Below, piece after piece: positions 1 to 6,392 of a stretch of DNA of 9,580 bases. Where the stretch lies: the NCBI GenBank assembly GCA_001773295.1, contig MEWG01000027.1, positions 9,863 to 19,442 on the forward strand, given 5' to 3'. The number at the start of each line of letters is the position of its first letter. Position 1 is the stretch's first letter. Origin of the DNA: a candidate division WWE3 bacterium RIFOXYD1_FULL_39_9 (lineage in GTDB: Bacteria; Patescibacteriota; WWE3; UBA101185; UBA10185). Position numbers and translations under genes: made by a program. The notes below the pieces were generated by a model. That model was given only the letters and a program-made list of their open reading frames with translations, was not told the origin of the DNA and did not search any database.

Positions 1-825
1 TACTTGTACAACTCCGATGGTCGCGCCGATCCTGGCGAGGTTCTGACCACGACGCTTAACGCCACCATTCAATCAAACGTATTCAATTGGACCGACGGTC
101 CGATTGACGCGTTTGTCGAGTTTGGCGGAGTGTACCCGGAGTGGGAACCTGCTTTAGGTCATTCCGGGAACATCACTGGAACGGTAAGTTACGATCCGGA
201 GCTCGGTGTCTACACATGGCAAGGAGTGATTCCTGCAATGTCAGTTGCTGAGTTTTGGGTGCCGATCAAAAACGTCTCATACCAGATTACGAGCCACTTC
301 CAAGTGAGCTTCAGCCTGGATGGTATTGCGGTGCCTGCGGTTCAAGTTGGGATTTATAATCCAACGCCGCCTCCTCCGCCAGCTCCCGACGAGTACAAGG
401 TCTACCTGCCGTTGGTGATCAAACCTGAGGTAGAACAGCCGGTTCTTGGGATTGATGTTAGCGCCAGCGATGGTACTAGCGATTCTCGAGAAACCGGTGT
501 GCTAACAACGACCAAGTCGTATGCAGTAAATTTTGCCGCGTACTCGCTGGTTGCTGATCAATTAACCGCGGTCGTGACGTTCTCCGGTTTCGAAGACTGG
601 AACGTTGTTACAAAGAACGAGCCCGGTCTAGTCGGAGAATGGACAGAAAATGGCGGTGGCCGTTTTACCTGGCAAGGCATCTTGGACCAAGGCATCGGCG
701 AAATTACTGAGCTGTGGATCGAGGTTCCCGCAGGGTACCACGGCACACATCAGTTCACTGTCGATGCGCAAGTAATTGGGCGTTCGCTAGTATACGCAGG
801 TCACGTCACCGTGATCGTGCCTTAG
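1..825 (+). CDS. Secreted two-domain beta-sandwich protein, 3' part (5' end outside window)
   Basis: The frame is open to the first base, so the N-terminus and any signal peptide lie upstream; the TTG at 4 is not a convincing start. The visible part is about 274 residues (numbered from codon 4). It holds two similar domains, residues ~1-118 and ~147-273, joined by a proline-rich linker with PPPPP at 122-126. The domains share a landmark, YTWQGVI at 70-76 and FTWQGIL at 221-227, each followed by a hydrophobic strand pattern (AEFWVPIKNV, TELWIEVPAG). This resembles DUF11-like repeats of bacterial surface proteins, which is a family-level inference. The linker carries KVYLPLVIK (132-140), a signature I associate with secreted Chloroflexota proteins, where it is usually C-terminal. 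There is no LPxTG motif or C-terminal membrane segment, so the local sortase probably does not anchor it. GC is about 53% on one hand-counted line, above the neighbours. Function is unknown; an extracellular structural or adhesive role is plausible. Confidence 0.85.
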   Translation, partial: YLYNSDGRADPGEVLTTTLNATIQSNVFNWTDGPIDAFVEFGGVYPEWEPALGHSGNITGTVSYDPELGVYTWQGVIPAMSVAEFWVPIKNVSYQITSHFQVSFSLDGIAVPAVQVGIYNPTPPPPPAPDEYKVYLPLVIKPEVEQPVLGIDVSASDGTSDSRETGVLTTTKSYAVNFAAYSLVADQLTAVVTFSGFEDWNVVTKNEPGLVGEWTENGGGRFTWQGILDQGIGEITELWIEVPAGYHGTHQFTVDAQVIGRSLVYAGHVTVIVP

Positions 826-858
826 CCCTCGCCCCTAAACAAATTTGTTCTTTATTCA

Positions 859-920
859 GTAAAAGCGCCGAGAATACGGAAACCCTTACCCAAGGATTTC
901 CCGACCTCTCGGCGTTTTAC
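859..920 (+). terminator. Long hairpin terminator after the first gene
   Basis: GTAAAA (859-864) pairs with TTTTAC (915-920), CGCCGAGA (866-873) with TCTCGGCG (907-914), GGAAA (878-882) with TTTCC (897-901), and CCTT (884-887) with AAGG (892-895). One bulged base and a small internal loop interrupt it. A-runs on the left and T-runs on the right give it bidirectional terminator geometry. It separates the first gene from the large membrane-protein gene. Confidence 0.8.
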
Positions 921-955
921 ATTTAAACAAGCAAAGCTTCACTTTTAAACGGTAA

Positions 956-964
956 TGCTATACT
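956..964 (+). promoter_or_regulatory. Extended -10 promoter abutting the start codon at 973
   Basis: TGCTATACT matches an extended -10 (TGnTATAAT) with one mismatch in the hexamer. No good -35 lies at 16-18 bp (GCTTCA at 936-941 is poor), as is common for extended -10 promoters. Only 8 nt separate the hexamer from ATG 973, so transcription would start at about the start codon. This predicts a leaderless or nearly leaderless mRNA. Confidence 0.55.
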
Positions 965-972
965 AAAAACAT

Positions 973-3900
973 ATGCTCTTATCCTTCAAATCGCGATTTT
1001 TGAAGTTTGTTTCAATACTGTTTCAACTGGCAAAAGGTGTGTTTTTCACTATAAAAAGCTTTTCCATAAAGGGCACGCTTTATTCAGCAAAAGAATTCTC
1101 AAAAAAATATTCAATTGCTTTATTACTTATTCTTATCGCTACCCTTATATCACTTCGAAATTATGATCCCGGAACATACTTAACGGGGTGGGACACGTTG
1201 CACCCGGAATTTAATCTTAAAGAATATTGGGGACGTATCATCGACGGAGTATGGCAGGAACACCAGGCGTTAGGCTCTGTGGCAACTCAGGCGCACGCTT
1301 CTGAGATACCAAGGATACTTATTATGTCTTTTTTCAGTTTGTTTATGGCTGTGCATCAAATGAGGTATGTGTACGCATTTCTCATGTTGGTACTCGGTCC
1401 CTTTGGAGTTTATTGTTTTTTGAAGTACGCTGTTCTTAAGAATCTGTCGTTCCGGTCACGTGAACTAGGTGCATTCGCAGGAGGTATGTTGTATCTGCTA
1501 AATCTCGGAACACTCCAACATTTTTATGTTCCTCTTGAAATGTTCCTTACGCATTATGGTTTCTTAGGTTTTGTATTTCTATTTGGGAGTAAGTACTACG
1601 AAGAAGGTAAGCGTTCTGACTTATTTTACTTTTTAATCTTTTCATTTTTTATAGCCTCGCAGGCGCACACAGCAACATTATTTTATGCTTTTATGGTTAA
1701 TTTTCTCATGTATTTTGGGCTGCTGGTTTTTCAAGACTTATTACGTGCGTTGTGGCAAAAAAACATCTCTATTTTCTTTACCGGCTGGAATAAGGCATTT
1801 CTGCTGGTCATTTATACGTTGCTAATTAATGCTTTTTGGCTTTTCCCCAACATATATTTCATTGTTAAACACAGCGCCGAGATCAAAGAGTCCAAGATTC
1901 ACCATTTATTTTCCGAGGAAGCTTTCTTGCAGAATAAGGAGTTCGGCAGGATTGAGGATGTCTCGATATTACGTAATTTTCTCTTTAATTGGGGCGAGCA
2001 CGTAGGCAATAACGAGTTTGGGCGACTGCTTGATGAGTGGAGTTCCCACCTGAACCGTCCAGGCGTAATGTTAATTGGTTACATTACGTTTGGTTTAATG
2101 TGTCTGGGAATTGTGTCATCTGTACTCAGAAGGGAGAGGTACATGCTTCCGTTGGCCGGTGTACTGATAGTTTCCATGTTTTTTCTGTTTAATGTCAATC
2201 CGCCATTGGGATTTTTATTCATTTATTTACAGAATACTTTCGAAATTTTCAAGGAAGCCTTTAGATTTCCGTTCACAAAATTTTCAATCACAGCTATGTT
2301 TGCGTACGCATCCTTTTTTGGAATATTTTTTGCCCATTTAGGATTTTTAATTCAGAGAATTTTCAAAAAAACATTCGCAGTTTACCCGGTGTACATAATT
2401 TTGTACTCAATAATAGTTTTTTCACTATTCTACTACATGAGACCTGCCATTAATGGTTACATGGTCAGCCCGTCAATGCGCGTAAAAATACCAGATAGAT
2501 ATTTCCAAATGTTTTCGTATTTGGAGCAACAAAAAGAGTACGGTCGAGTAGCTGATTTACCCATTCATTCGTTTTGGGGATGGATGTACTACAACTGGGA
2601 TTCCAGAACTAAACTTGGATATCAAGGAGCAGGATTTTTGTGGTTTGGAATTAAGCAGCCGTTAATGGATAGAGAGTTTGATAGATGGAATCTACTTAAT
2701 GAACAATATTACAGGGAAATGTCTACAGCAGTTTACTCAGAAGATTTAGCTTTTTTTGAACAAACTTTAGAAAAATATAAAATCAGGTGGATTTTCTTGG
2801 ATGAGAGTGTTCTAGCGCCAGGTTCTGATCCTACAATCCTGTATTTTACTGAGATTAAAGCACTTCTAGAAAAGTCCGAGAGAATTGAAATGGAGAAGAA
2901 CTTTGGAGAAGGACTTGTTTTGTACAAGTACACCCCAAAACGTGACTTTGCACTTTATGAGGTATTAGACAACTTTGCATATACAGGTGATTCAGTTTTT
3001 AAAGAATATACAGATCCGATGTACGAAATATATGGAGATTACGTCAAAAAAGACTCTAACAGGTACTTTCCATATGTTGGTATAACTCATTTTGACGAGA
3101 GTATATTGCCCCAGTATGTATCTTCAGACGAGAGTAATACGTATTTCACAAATAGATTGGCTTTTTCCAAGATCGCTATCGAGGAAGTCACCGATCTATT
3201 TCAATATAAAGTGCTGCTTAAGCGCACTAACGAGGGGATAGGTATGCAGTTATCAGATGTCCCGGGCTTTGTTGGTTCTGCCGATTTTGAGGCAGTACTG
3301 CCGGATAAAGATTTGGCTGACAGATTTGTTTTGAATATTAACAACAATTTATTTTCTATAAACACTTCAGAGCTAACTGAAGAATACGCAACACAAGGTT
3401 TTGTTGTCATTAATCCAAGTGAGTCGGTAAACGTAGTGTTGCACTCTCCGCAAGACATTTCACTGGTGCAACTTGATTACTCGTCCTTGTTAGAAAGATG
3501 CGGCGACATTGGTTCCGGGTCAACTTATTCGATTGAATTTGTAGAGACGGGTTTTAAGATTTTTGCTAAAGATATAAAAACCTGTTTAACGGTTAAATTG
3601 CGAGATTTGATTGGAGAAACTGATACTCTGCCAAGCTATATTCAATTAAGTACTGTTGTGGAGGAGTTTGGCGCCAAAGCAGGTATCTGTATCCTGGATA
3701 GTGCTACAGGGCTGTGTGTAAATAAACCAATGTCCGCCGGTAGAACTTCGGCTTTTATAGATCCTCAAAGATTTGATAATTACTTCTTGAGATTTAACGT
3801 CAGTGGCATTTTGAAGTCGACGGAGGTTGGTGCTGGGTTCACAAATCTTAGTGTTAGCAGTCTTGAGCCTGTATATGCCGAGACATTTGATATTAGCTTG

Positions 3901-4653
3901 AATACCAAGGTTTCCGGTGAGTATTTTGGCAGACTCGTCTTCAAGAAAGATTTGGATTATTCAGGCAATGTAGCATCACTAAATTACAATCCGAGAATTT
4001 GTCAGACAGGTTATAGAAACTTTGACAAATCATCTGTAGATGTAGGTGAGAAGGGAATTTTATACACATCTAGAGGCGACTCATTGTGTGACTCTTTTCA
4101 GTTCCCATTTGCAGTGCATTCGACAGGTTACATCTTGGAAGTAAAAGCTAAGAATGTTGAAGGCATGCCACTACGTGTTTGTCTCACCAACGAATCCTCA
4201 AAAAGATGCGACTTATATGTTTCATTGGGTGAGTCAAAAGAATTCAAAACGCATTACTTTTTGATACCTCCTATGGGGGATGGCTCAGGTTACACGGTTA
4301 ATTTTAGTAACACAGTCTTTGGAGAGGGAGTAAGCATAAACGAACTTGAGTACATTTCACTAACACCATTTCCATATAGTCTATTACGTAATCTTCATGA
4401 AAAAGTTCCAACAGCGCACGGTGAGAAGCTGCTAGTTTATAATCAGGCGTATGAACCAGGTTGGACTGCTTTTTGCGGTATCACGCCATGTAAGGCTCAG
4501 CATTCAATGGGAAATAACTGGTCAAATGGGTGGATCTTTGAAGATGGGGCAGTGCCTGCAAATGTACGAGTGGTGTTCTTGCCGCAATTGCTGGAGTATC
4601 TAGGATTTGTGTTAACTGTAGGTGCTTTTTTGTTGGTTAAGAGAGTGCACTAG
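973..4653 (+). CDS. Very large polytopic membrane protein, GT-C/YfhO-like
   Basis: This 1226-residue protein has a basic N-terminus, about 11-12 hydrophobic segments between residues ~47 and ~488, a long hydrophilic region (~490-1200) and a last membrane segment (~1204-1223) ending KRVH. The loop after the first segment reads GWDTLHPE (72-79), an acidic motif in the position where GT-C glycosyltransferases, which use lipid-linked sugars, carry their catalytic Asp. FKEAFRFPF (426-434) and the C-terminal YEPGWTAF resemble conserved blocks of YfhO and AftD-type (DUF3367) proteins. The architecture also fits AftD-like arabinosyltransferases: a GT-C core, then extracytoplasmic beta domains and a final helix. 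A role in extracytoplasmic sugar transfer is inferred, not shown. ATG 973 is the first possible start because TAA lies in frame at 964-966. No Shine-Dalgarno site precedes it. The gene stands alone, with a terminator upstream and a new promoter downstream. Confidence 0.9.
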   Translation: MLLSFKSRFLKFVSILFQLAKGVFFTIKSFSIKGTLYSAKEFSKKYSIALLLILIATLISLRNYDPGTYLTGWDTLHPEFNLKEYWGRIIDGVWQEHQALGSVATQAHASEIPRILIMSFFSLFMAVHQMRYVYAFLMLVLGPFGVYCFLKYAVLKNLSFRSRELGAFAGGMLYLLNLGTLQHFYVPLEMFLTHYGFLGFVFLFGSKYYEEGKRSDLFYFLIFSFFIASQAHTATLFYAFMVNFLMYFGLLVFQDLLRALWQKNISIFFTGWNKAFLLVIYTLLINAFWLFPNIYFIVKHSAEIKESKIHHLFSEEAFLQNKEFGRIEDVSILRNFLFNWGEHVGNNEFGRLLDEWSSHLNRPGVMLIGYITFGLMCLGIVSSVLRRERYMLPLAGVLIVSMFFLFNVNPPLGFLFIYLQNTFEIFKEAFRFPFTKFSITAMFAYASFFGIFFAHLGFLIQRIFKKTFAVYPVYIILYSIIVFSLFYYMRPAINGYMVSPSMRVKIPDRYFQMFSYLEQQKEYGRVADLPIHSFWGWMYYNWDSRTKLGYQGAGFLWFGIKQPLMDREFDRWNLLNEQYYREMSTAVYSEDLAFFEQTLEKYKIRWIFLDESVLAPGSDPTILYFTEIKALLEKSERIEMEKNFGEGLVLYKYTPKRDFALYEVLDNFAYTGDSVFKEYTDPMYEIYGDYVKKDSNRYFPYVGITHFDESILPQYVSSDESNTYFTNRLAFSKIAIEEVTDLFQYKVLLKRTNEGIGMQLSDVPGFVGSADFEAVLPDKDLADRFVLNINNNLFSINTSELTEEYATQGFVVINPSESVNVVLHSPQDISLVQLDYSSLLERCGDIGSGSTYSIEFVETGFKIFAKDIKTCLTVKLRDLIGETDTLPSYIQLSTVVEEFGAKAGICILDSATGLCVNKPMSAGRTSAFIDPQRFDNYFLRFNVSGILKSTEVGAGFTNLSVSSLEPVYAETFDISLNTKVSGEYFGRLVFKKDLDYSGNVASLNYNPRICQTGYRNFDKSSVDVGEKGILYTSRGDSLCDSFQFPFAVHSTGYILEVKAKNVEGMPLRVCLTNESSKRCDLYVSLGESKEFKTHYFLIPPMGDGSGYTVNFSNTVFGEGVSINELEYISLTPFPYSLLRNLHEKVPTAHGEKLLVYNQAYEPGWTAFCGITPCKAQHSMGNNWSNGWIFEDGAVPANVRVVFLPQLLEYLGFVLTVGAFLLVKRVH

Positions 4654-4660
4654 TTGATTT

Positions 4661-4697
4661 CTATAGCCCGTACTCCCTCAGACTAACTGTGCTATAG
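4661..4697 (+). promoter_or_regulatory. CTATAGC/GCTATAG inverted repeat upstream of the orphan-gene promoter
   Basis: CTATAGC (4661-4667) and GCTATAG (4691-4697) are perfect inverted 7-mers. The right arm ends one base before the -35 hexamer at 4699. A similar CTATAG lies two bases before the -35 of the LPKTG-gene promoter. It could be an operator or activator site; no regulator gene is visible in the window. Confidence 0.35.
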
Positions 4698-4698
4698 G

Positions 4699-4727
4699 TT
4701 GACGTGATGCGAAAATTGCGGTATAAT
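4699..4727 (+). promoter_or_regulatory. Sigma70-type promoter of the orphan gene
   Basis: TTGACG (4699-4704), a 17-bp spacer and TATAAT (4722-4727) differ from the housekeeping consensus at one base. Transcription should start near 4734, giving a leader of about 40 nt before ATG 4774. A weak hairpin, AAAGC/GCTTT at 4741-4755, lies in this leader. Confidence 0.85.
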
Positions 4728-4763
4728 GCCCCAATCAATCAAAGCAAAATAGCTTTAATAAAT

Positions 4764-4768
4764 GGAGG
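4764..4768 (+). promoter_or_regulatory. Shine-Dalgarno site that sets the orphan start at 4774
   Basis: GGAGG lies 5 nt before ATG 4774. An in-frame ATG at 4762 overlaps this site and has no Shine-Dalgarno site of its own, so 4774 is the better start. Confidence 0.8.
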
Positions 4769-4773
4769 ATGAA

Positions 4774-5280
4774 ATGTACGATTTCAGAGTGTATGTTCCA
4801 GAGTTCGTTCGCAGAGCTGGTTACACAGGCAACTATAGCTCTTGGGAAGAGATACTGGGGCGCCATCCGGAGGCAGTTTTTGTGGTGGATATGGGGTCAA
4901 AAGAACCTGTCAACCCAGACGAAGTTCCTGGCTGGCAGAAGCCCCGTATGTTCCTAACCTACATCGTTGCAGACCCCATCAGCGAACTGGACTCAATCCC
5001 AGTGAATTCCTTCGTGGAGATTCCTAGGAGTCTCACTTTGCTGGGTATCGACCCGGACGACCCTGAGTTCACGAATCGCCAGCTCAGTAACGACGGGCTG
5101 ACCTGGGAGGCTGATTACCGAGGTGTGCACTACAAGTCCACGTTCAGTGGGTACGATTCTGAATCGTATTTCATTGTAACCCTCGGACCGAAAGTTGCAA
5201 CCTCAAAAGTGCGTTCTTACAACTTCTGGCGCGCACGTGACGTAGCAGATCTGTTGGCATATGCAGCTACTTTAAAGTAG
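4774..5280 (+). CDS. Hypothetical 168-residue protein (orphan)
   Basis: I do not recognise this protein. It begins MYDFRVYVPEF and has no signal peptide or membrane segment, so it is probably cytosolic. It is mixed in character, rich in aromatic and acidic residues, with no Cys and no obvious catalytic motif. Blocks that stand out are SWEEILGRHPEAVFVVDMG near the N-terminus, IPRSLTLLGIDPDDPEF in the middle, and FWRARDVADLLAYAATLK at the C-terminus, likely an amphipathic helix. The unit is complete by itself: near-consensus promoter, good Shine-Dalgarno site and its own terminator, which suggests strong independent expression. GC of about 52% on one hand-counted line is higher than in the genes on either side, so it may have been acquired. 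It is a single intact frame with no sign of decay. A small accessory or phage-derived protein is possible, but nothing in the sequence supports a specific function. Confidence 0.8.
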   Translation: MYDFRVYVPEFVRRAGYTGNYSSWEEILGRHPEAVFVVDMGSKEPVNPDEVPGWQKPRMFLTYIVADPISELDSIPVNSFVEIPRSLTLLGIDPDDPEFTNRQLSNDGLTWEADYRGVHYKSTFSGYDSESYFIVTLGPKVATSKVRSYNFWRARDVADLLAYAATLK

Positions 5281-5294
5281 CCCATCTTGTCAAC

Positions 5295-5341
5295 AAAAAA
5301 AGGCTTGTTCGATTGGTATATCCATCGCGCAAGTCTTTTTT
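5295..5341 (+). terminator. Intrinsic terminator of the orphan gene
   Basis: AAAAAAGGCTTG (5296-5307) pairs with CAAGTCTTTTTT (5330-5341) through one G-U pair. The stem continues after a short interruption with CGAT against ATCG. The T-run is part of the right arm, and the left A-run makes the hairpin potentially bidirectional. Confidence 0.85.
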
Positions 5342-5367
5342 GGTTTAAATGGAAATTTTTCGTCGCT

Positions 5368-5376
5368 CCCCCCCCC
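5368..5376 (+). repeat. Nine-base C homopolymer upstream of the LPKTG-gene promoter
   Basis: Nine consecutive C lie 23 bp upstream of the -35 hexamer at 5400. Such tracts can slip during replication and can also be sequencing or assembly errors. It is outside any coding region. Confidence 0.9.
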
Positions 5377-5399
5377 AAGGCTATAAGCGTCCTATAGTA

Positions 5400-5428
5400 T
5401 TGACACTACAAGCATTATAGGGTATAAT
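5400..5428 (+). promoter_or_regulatory. Perfect-consensus sigma70-type promoter of the LPKTG gene
   Basis: TTGACA (5400-5405), a 17-bp spacer and TATAAT (5423-5428) match the consensus at every position. The -10 sits inside a 13-bp palindrome (5420-5432, GGGTAT-A-ATACCC), and CCTATA (5391-5396) with TATAGG (5416-5421) brackets the -35. A promoter this strong embedded in inverted repeats may be repressible. The start is predicted near 5435, leaving a leader of about 110 nt. Confidence 0.9.
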
Positions 5429-5437
5429 ACCCGACAT

Positions 5438-5520
5438 AAAGGTTTATATGCCTTTTAGGCCGTTATTACGGCCCAAAGTTTCCTGCCAAAACCGTATATT
5501 TACGTCCTTTTTGTTTTAAA
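5438..5520 (+). promoter_or_regulatory. Structured 5' leader of the LPKTG gene
   Basis: The leader holds AAAGG/CCTTT (5438-5442 with 5451-5455) and a strong hairpin, GGCCGT/ACGGCC (5458-5463 with 5468-5473) with a TATT loop. A weak CGTA/TACG hairpin and T-rich tracts follow, up to about 5517. It matches no riboswitch consensus I know. mRNA stabilisation or weak attenuation is possible. Confidence 0.4.
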
Positions 5521-5546
5521 GAGGATATAGGTATAGGAATAAAACA

Positions 5547-6227
5547 ATGAACTTATTTAACAAAGATACTAAAAAATTAATAGCAGTTACAGGCTTATTT
5601 GCCGTAGCTTTAGTTTTATCCACAGTAAGCGTTTCCGCTGAAGAGTGTGATACAACCTATGGTGGAGGCGAAACCTGCATCATTAACAAAAGCTTTAAGA
5701 TCAGAAAATGGGTAAAACTTGAAGGTGATGAAACCTGGAGAGAAGAAGTAACCATTGATCTTAACGACGATGATGAAAACGATAAAGAAATCTACTTTAA
5801 GATTGAAGTTACTAATAATGTAACAAGCGATGATGTAGATGTTGACGACATGGAATTTGATGACATGAAGATGAAAGATATCTTACCTGACGAGCTTAAA
5901 CTTGATAAAGACAGTGAGGATGAGCCTGAAGAGAATTGGGATAATTTCAAGGCTGGTGATAAAAAGACCTTTTATCTCACCGTGAAGTTGAAAGATAAGG
6001 AAAGAGAAAGAGATGGCACATTTCATAAATGCGCTATAAACAAGGCTGAATTATACTTTGACGGTGATTTTGAAGGCGCCGATGATGCAGCTGTATGCTG
6101 GAAAAGAGGCGATAAAGAAAAGATCAAGGAACTTCCTAAAACAGGAACTCCTATCGAGACTGGTATTGCCGGTGCAGGATTAATCGTACTCGGTGCTCTT
6201 ATTAAAAAGAGCAAGAAATCAGCCTAA
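5547..6227 (+). CDS. LPKTG cell-surface protein, acidic, DUF11-like
   Basis: The 226-residue precursor shows a complete sortase-substrate layout. Residues 1-31 form a signal peptide (basic start, hydrophobic 11-24, predicted cleavage VSA|EE after 31). The mature region follows, then LPKTG at 196-200, a hydrophobic segment ~205-219 and the basic tail KKSKKSA. The sortase should cut between Thr199 and Gly200 and join Thr199 to an envelope nucleophile. The mature part is strongly acidic, with clusters such as DDDENDKE (74-81) and DDVDVDDMEFDD (95-106). Its strand pattern, including a late NKAELYFDG...DDAAVCW block, resembles a DUF11-type beta domain. Four Cys (34, 44, 162, 184) bracket the domain and could form disulfides after export. 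AGGA (5535-5538) lies 8 nt before the ATG. The preceding promoter is perfect consensus, so this is probably an abundant surface protein. The sortase gene follows 165 nt downstream. Function is unknown; a structural or adhesive layer protein, perhaps cation-binding, is inferred. Confidence 0.92.
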   Translation: MNLFNKDTKKLIAVTGLFAVALVLSTVSVSAEECDTTYGGGETCIINKSFKIRKWVKLEGDETWREEVTIDLNDDDENDKEIYFKIEVTNNVTSDDVDVDDMEFDDMKMKDILPDELKLDKDSEDEPEENWDNFKAGDKKTFYLTVKLKDKERERDGTFHKCAINKAELYFDGDFEGADDAAVCWKRGDKEKIKELPKTGTPIETGIAGAGLIVLGALIKKSKKSA

Positions 6228-6282
6228 TTATCGGCTGTTAGCAGGCTAGTTCTGCATTACACACTTGAGTAAAAGTTACACT

Positions 6283-6350
6283 CTTGGGCCGGGAATAGAA
6301 TGGTTGGGTTTGGCCCCCGCCTTACGCGACCATTCTGTTTCCGGCCCAAG
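6283..6350. other. 22-bp perfect-stem hairpin between substrate and sortase genes
   Basis: The arm at 6283-6304 (starts CTTGGGCCGG) pairs with 6329-6350 (ends CCGGCCCAAG) over all 22 positions. Two of the pairs are G-U wobbles (6293 and 6296 with their partners), so as RNA on this strand the stem is uninterrupted. The 24-nt loop is 6305-6328. No T-run follows, so it is not a normal intrinsic terminator. The triplet ACT flanks both sides (6280-6282 and 6351-6353), which could be chance or a short target duplication. It may set the relative expression of substrate and sortase by stabilising or processing the transcript. Confidence 0.85.
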
Positions 6351-6392
6351 ACTAGAATACACTTTACTTACAAATCTCAAATTACAAACACA

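Noticed and set aside
838..849. AACAAATTTGTT palindrome as an operator
   Set aside because: It is a short AT-rich palindrome between a stop codon and a terminator, with no promoter next to it; chance is sufficient.
714..926. 70-codon + frame overlapping the end of the first gene
   Set aside because: It overlaps the real frame and runs through the terminator hairpin; composition is Arg/Ser-rich as in a shadow frame.
4762..4773. Earlier ATG for the orphan gene
   Set aside because: It overlaps the GGAGG site that is correctly spaced for ATG 4774.
5435..5546. Known riboswitch (c-di-GMP, preQ1 types) in the LPKTG leader
   Set aside because: The hairpins and linker bases do not match any consensus I know.
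6283..6350. tRNA or other structured RNA gene at the hairpin
   Set aside because: It is a single long stem with no cloverleaf, no T-arm consensus and a length below that of a tRNA.
6300..6392. Upstream in-frame start that would lengthen the sortase by 31 residues
   Set aside because: The ATG lies inside the left arm of the 22-bp hairpin, the added residues do not look like a sortase N-terminus, and MNLKYRIQYN at 6393 gives a normal short tail before the membrane anchor.
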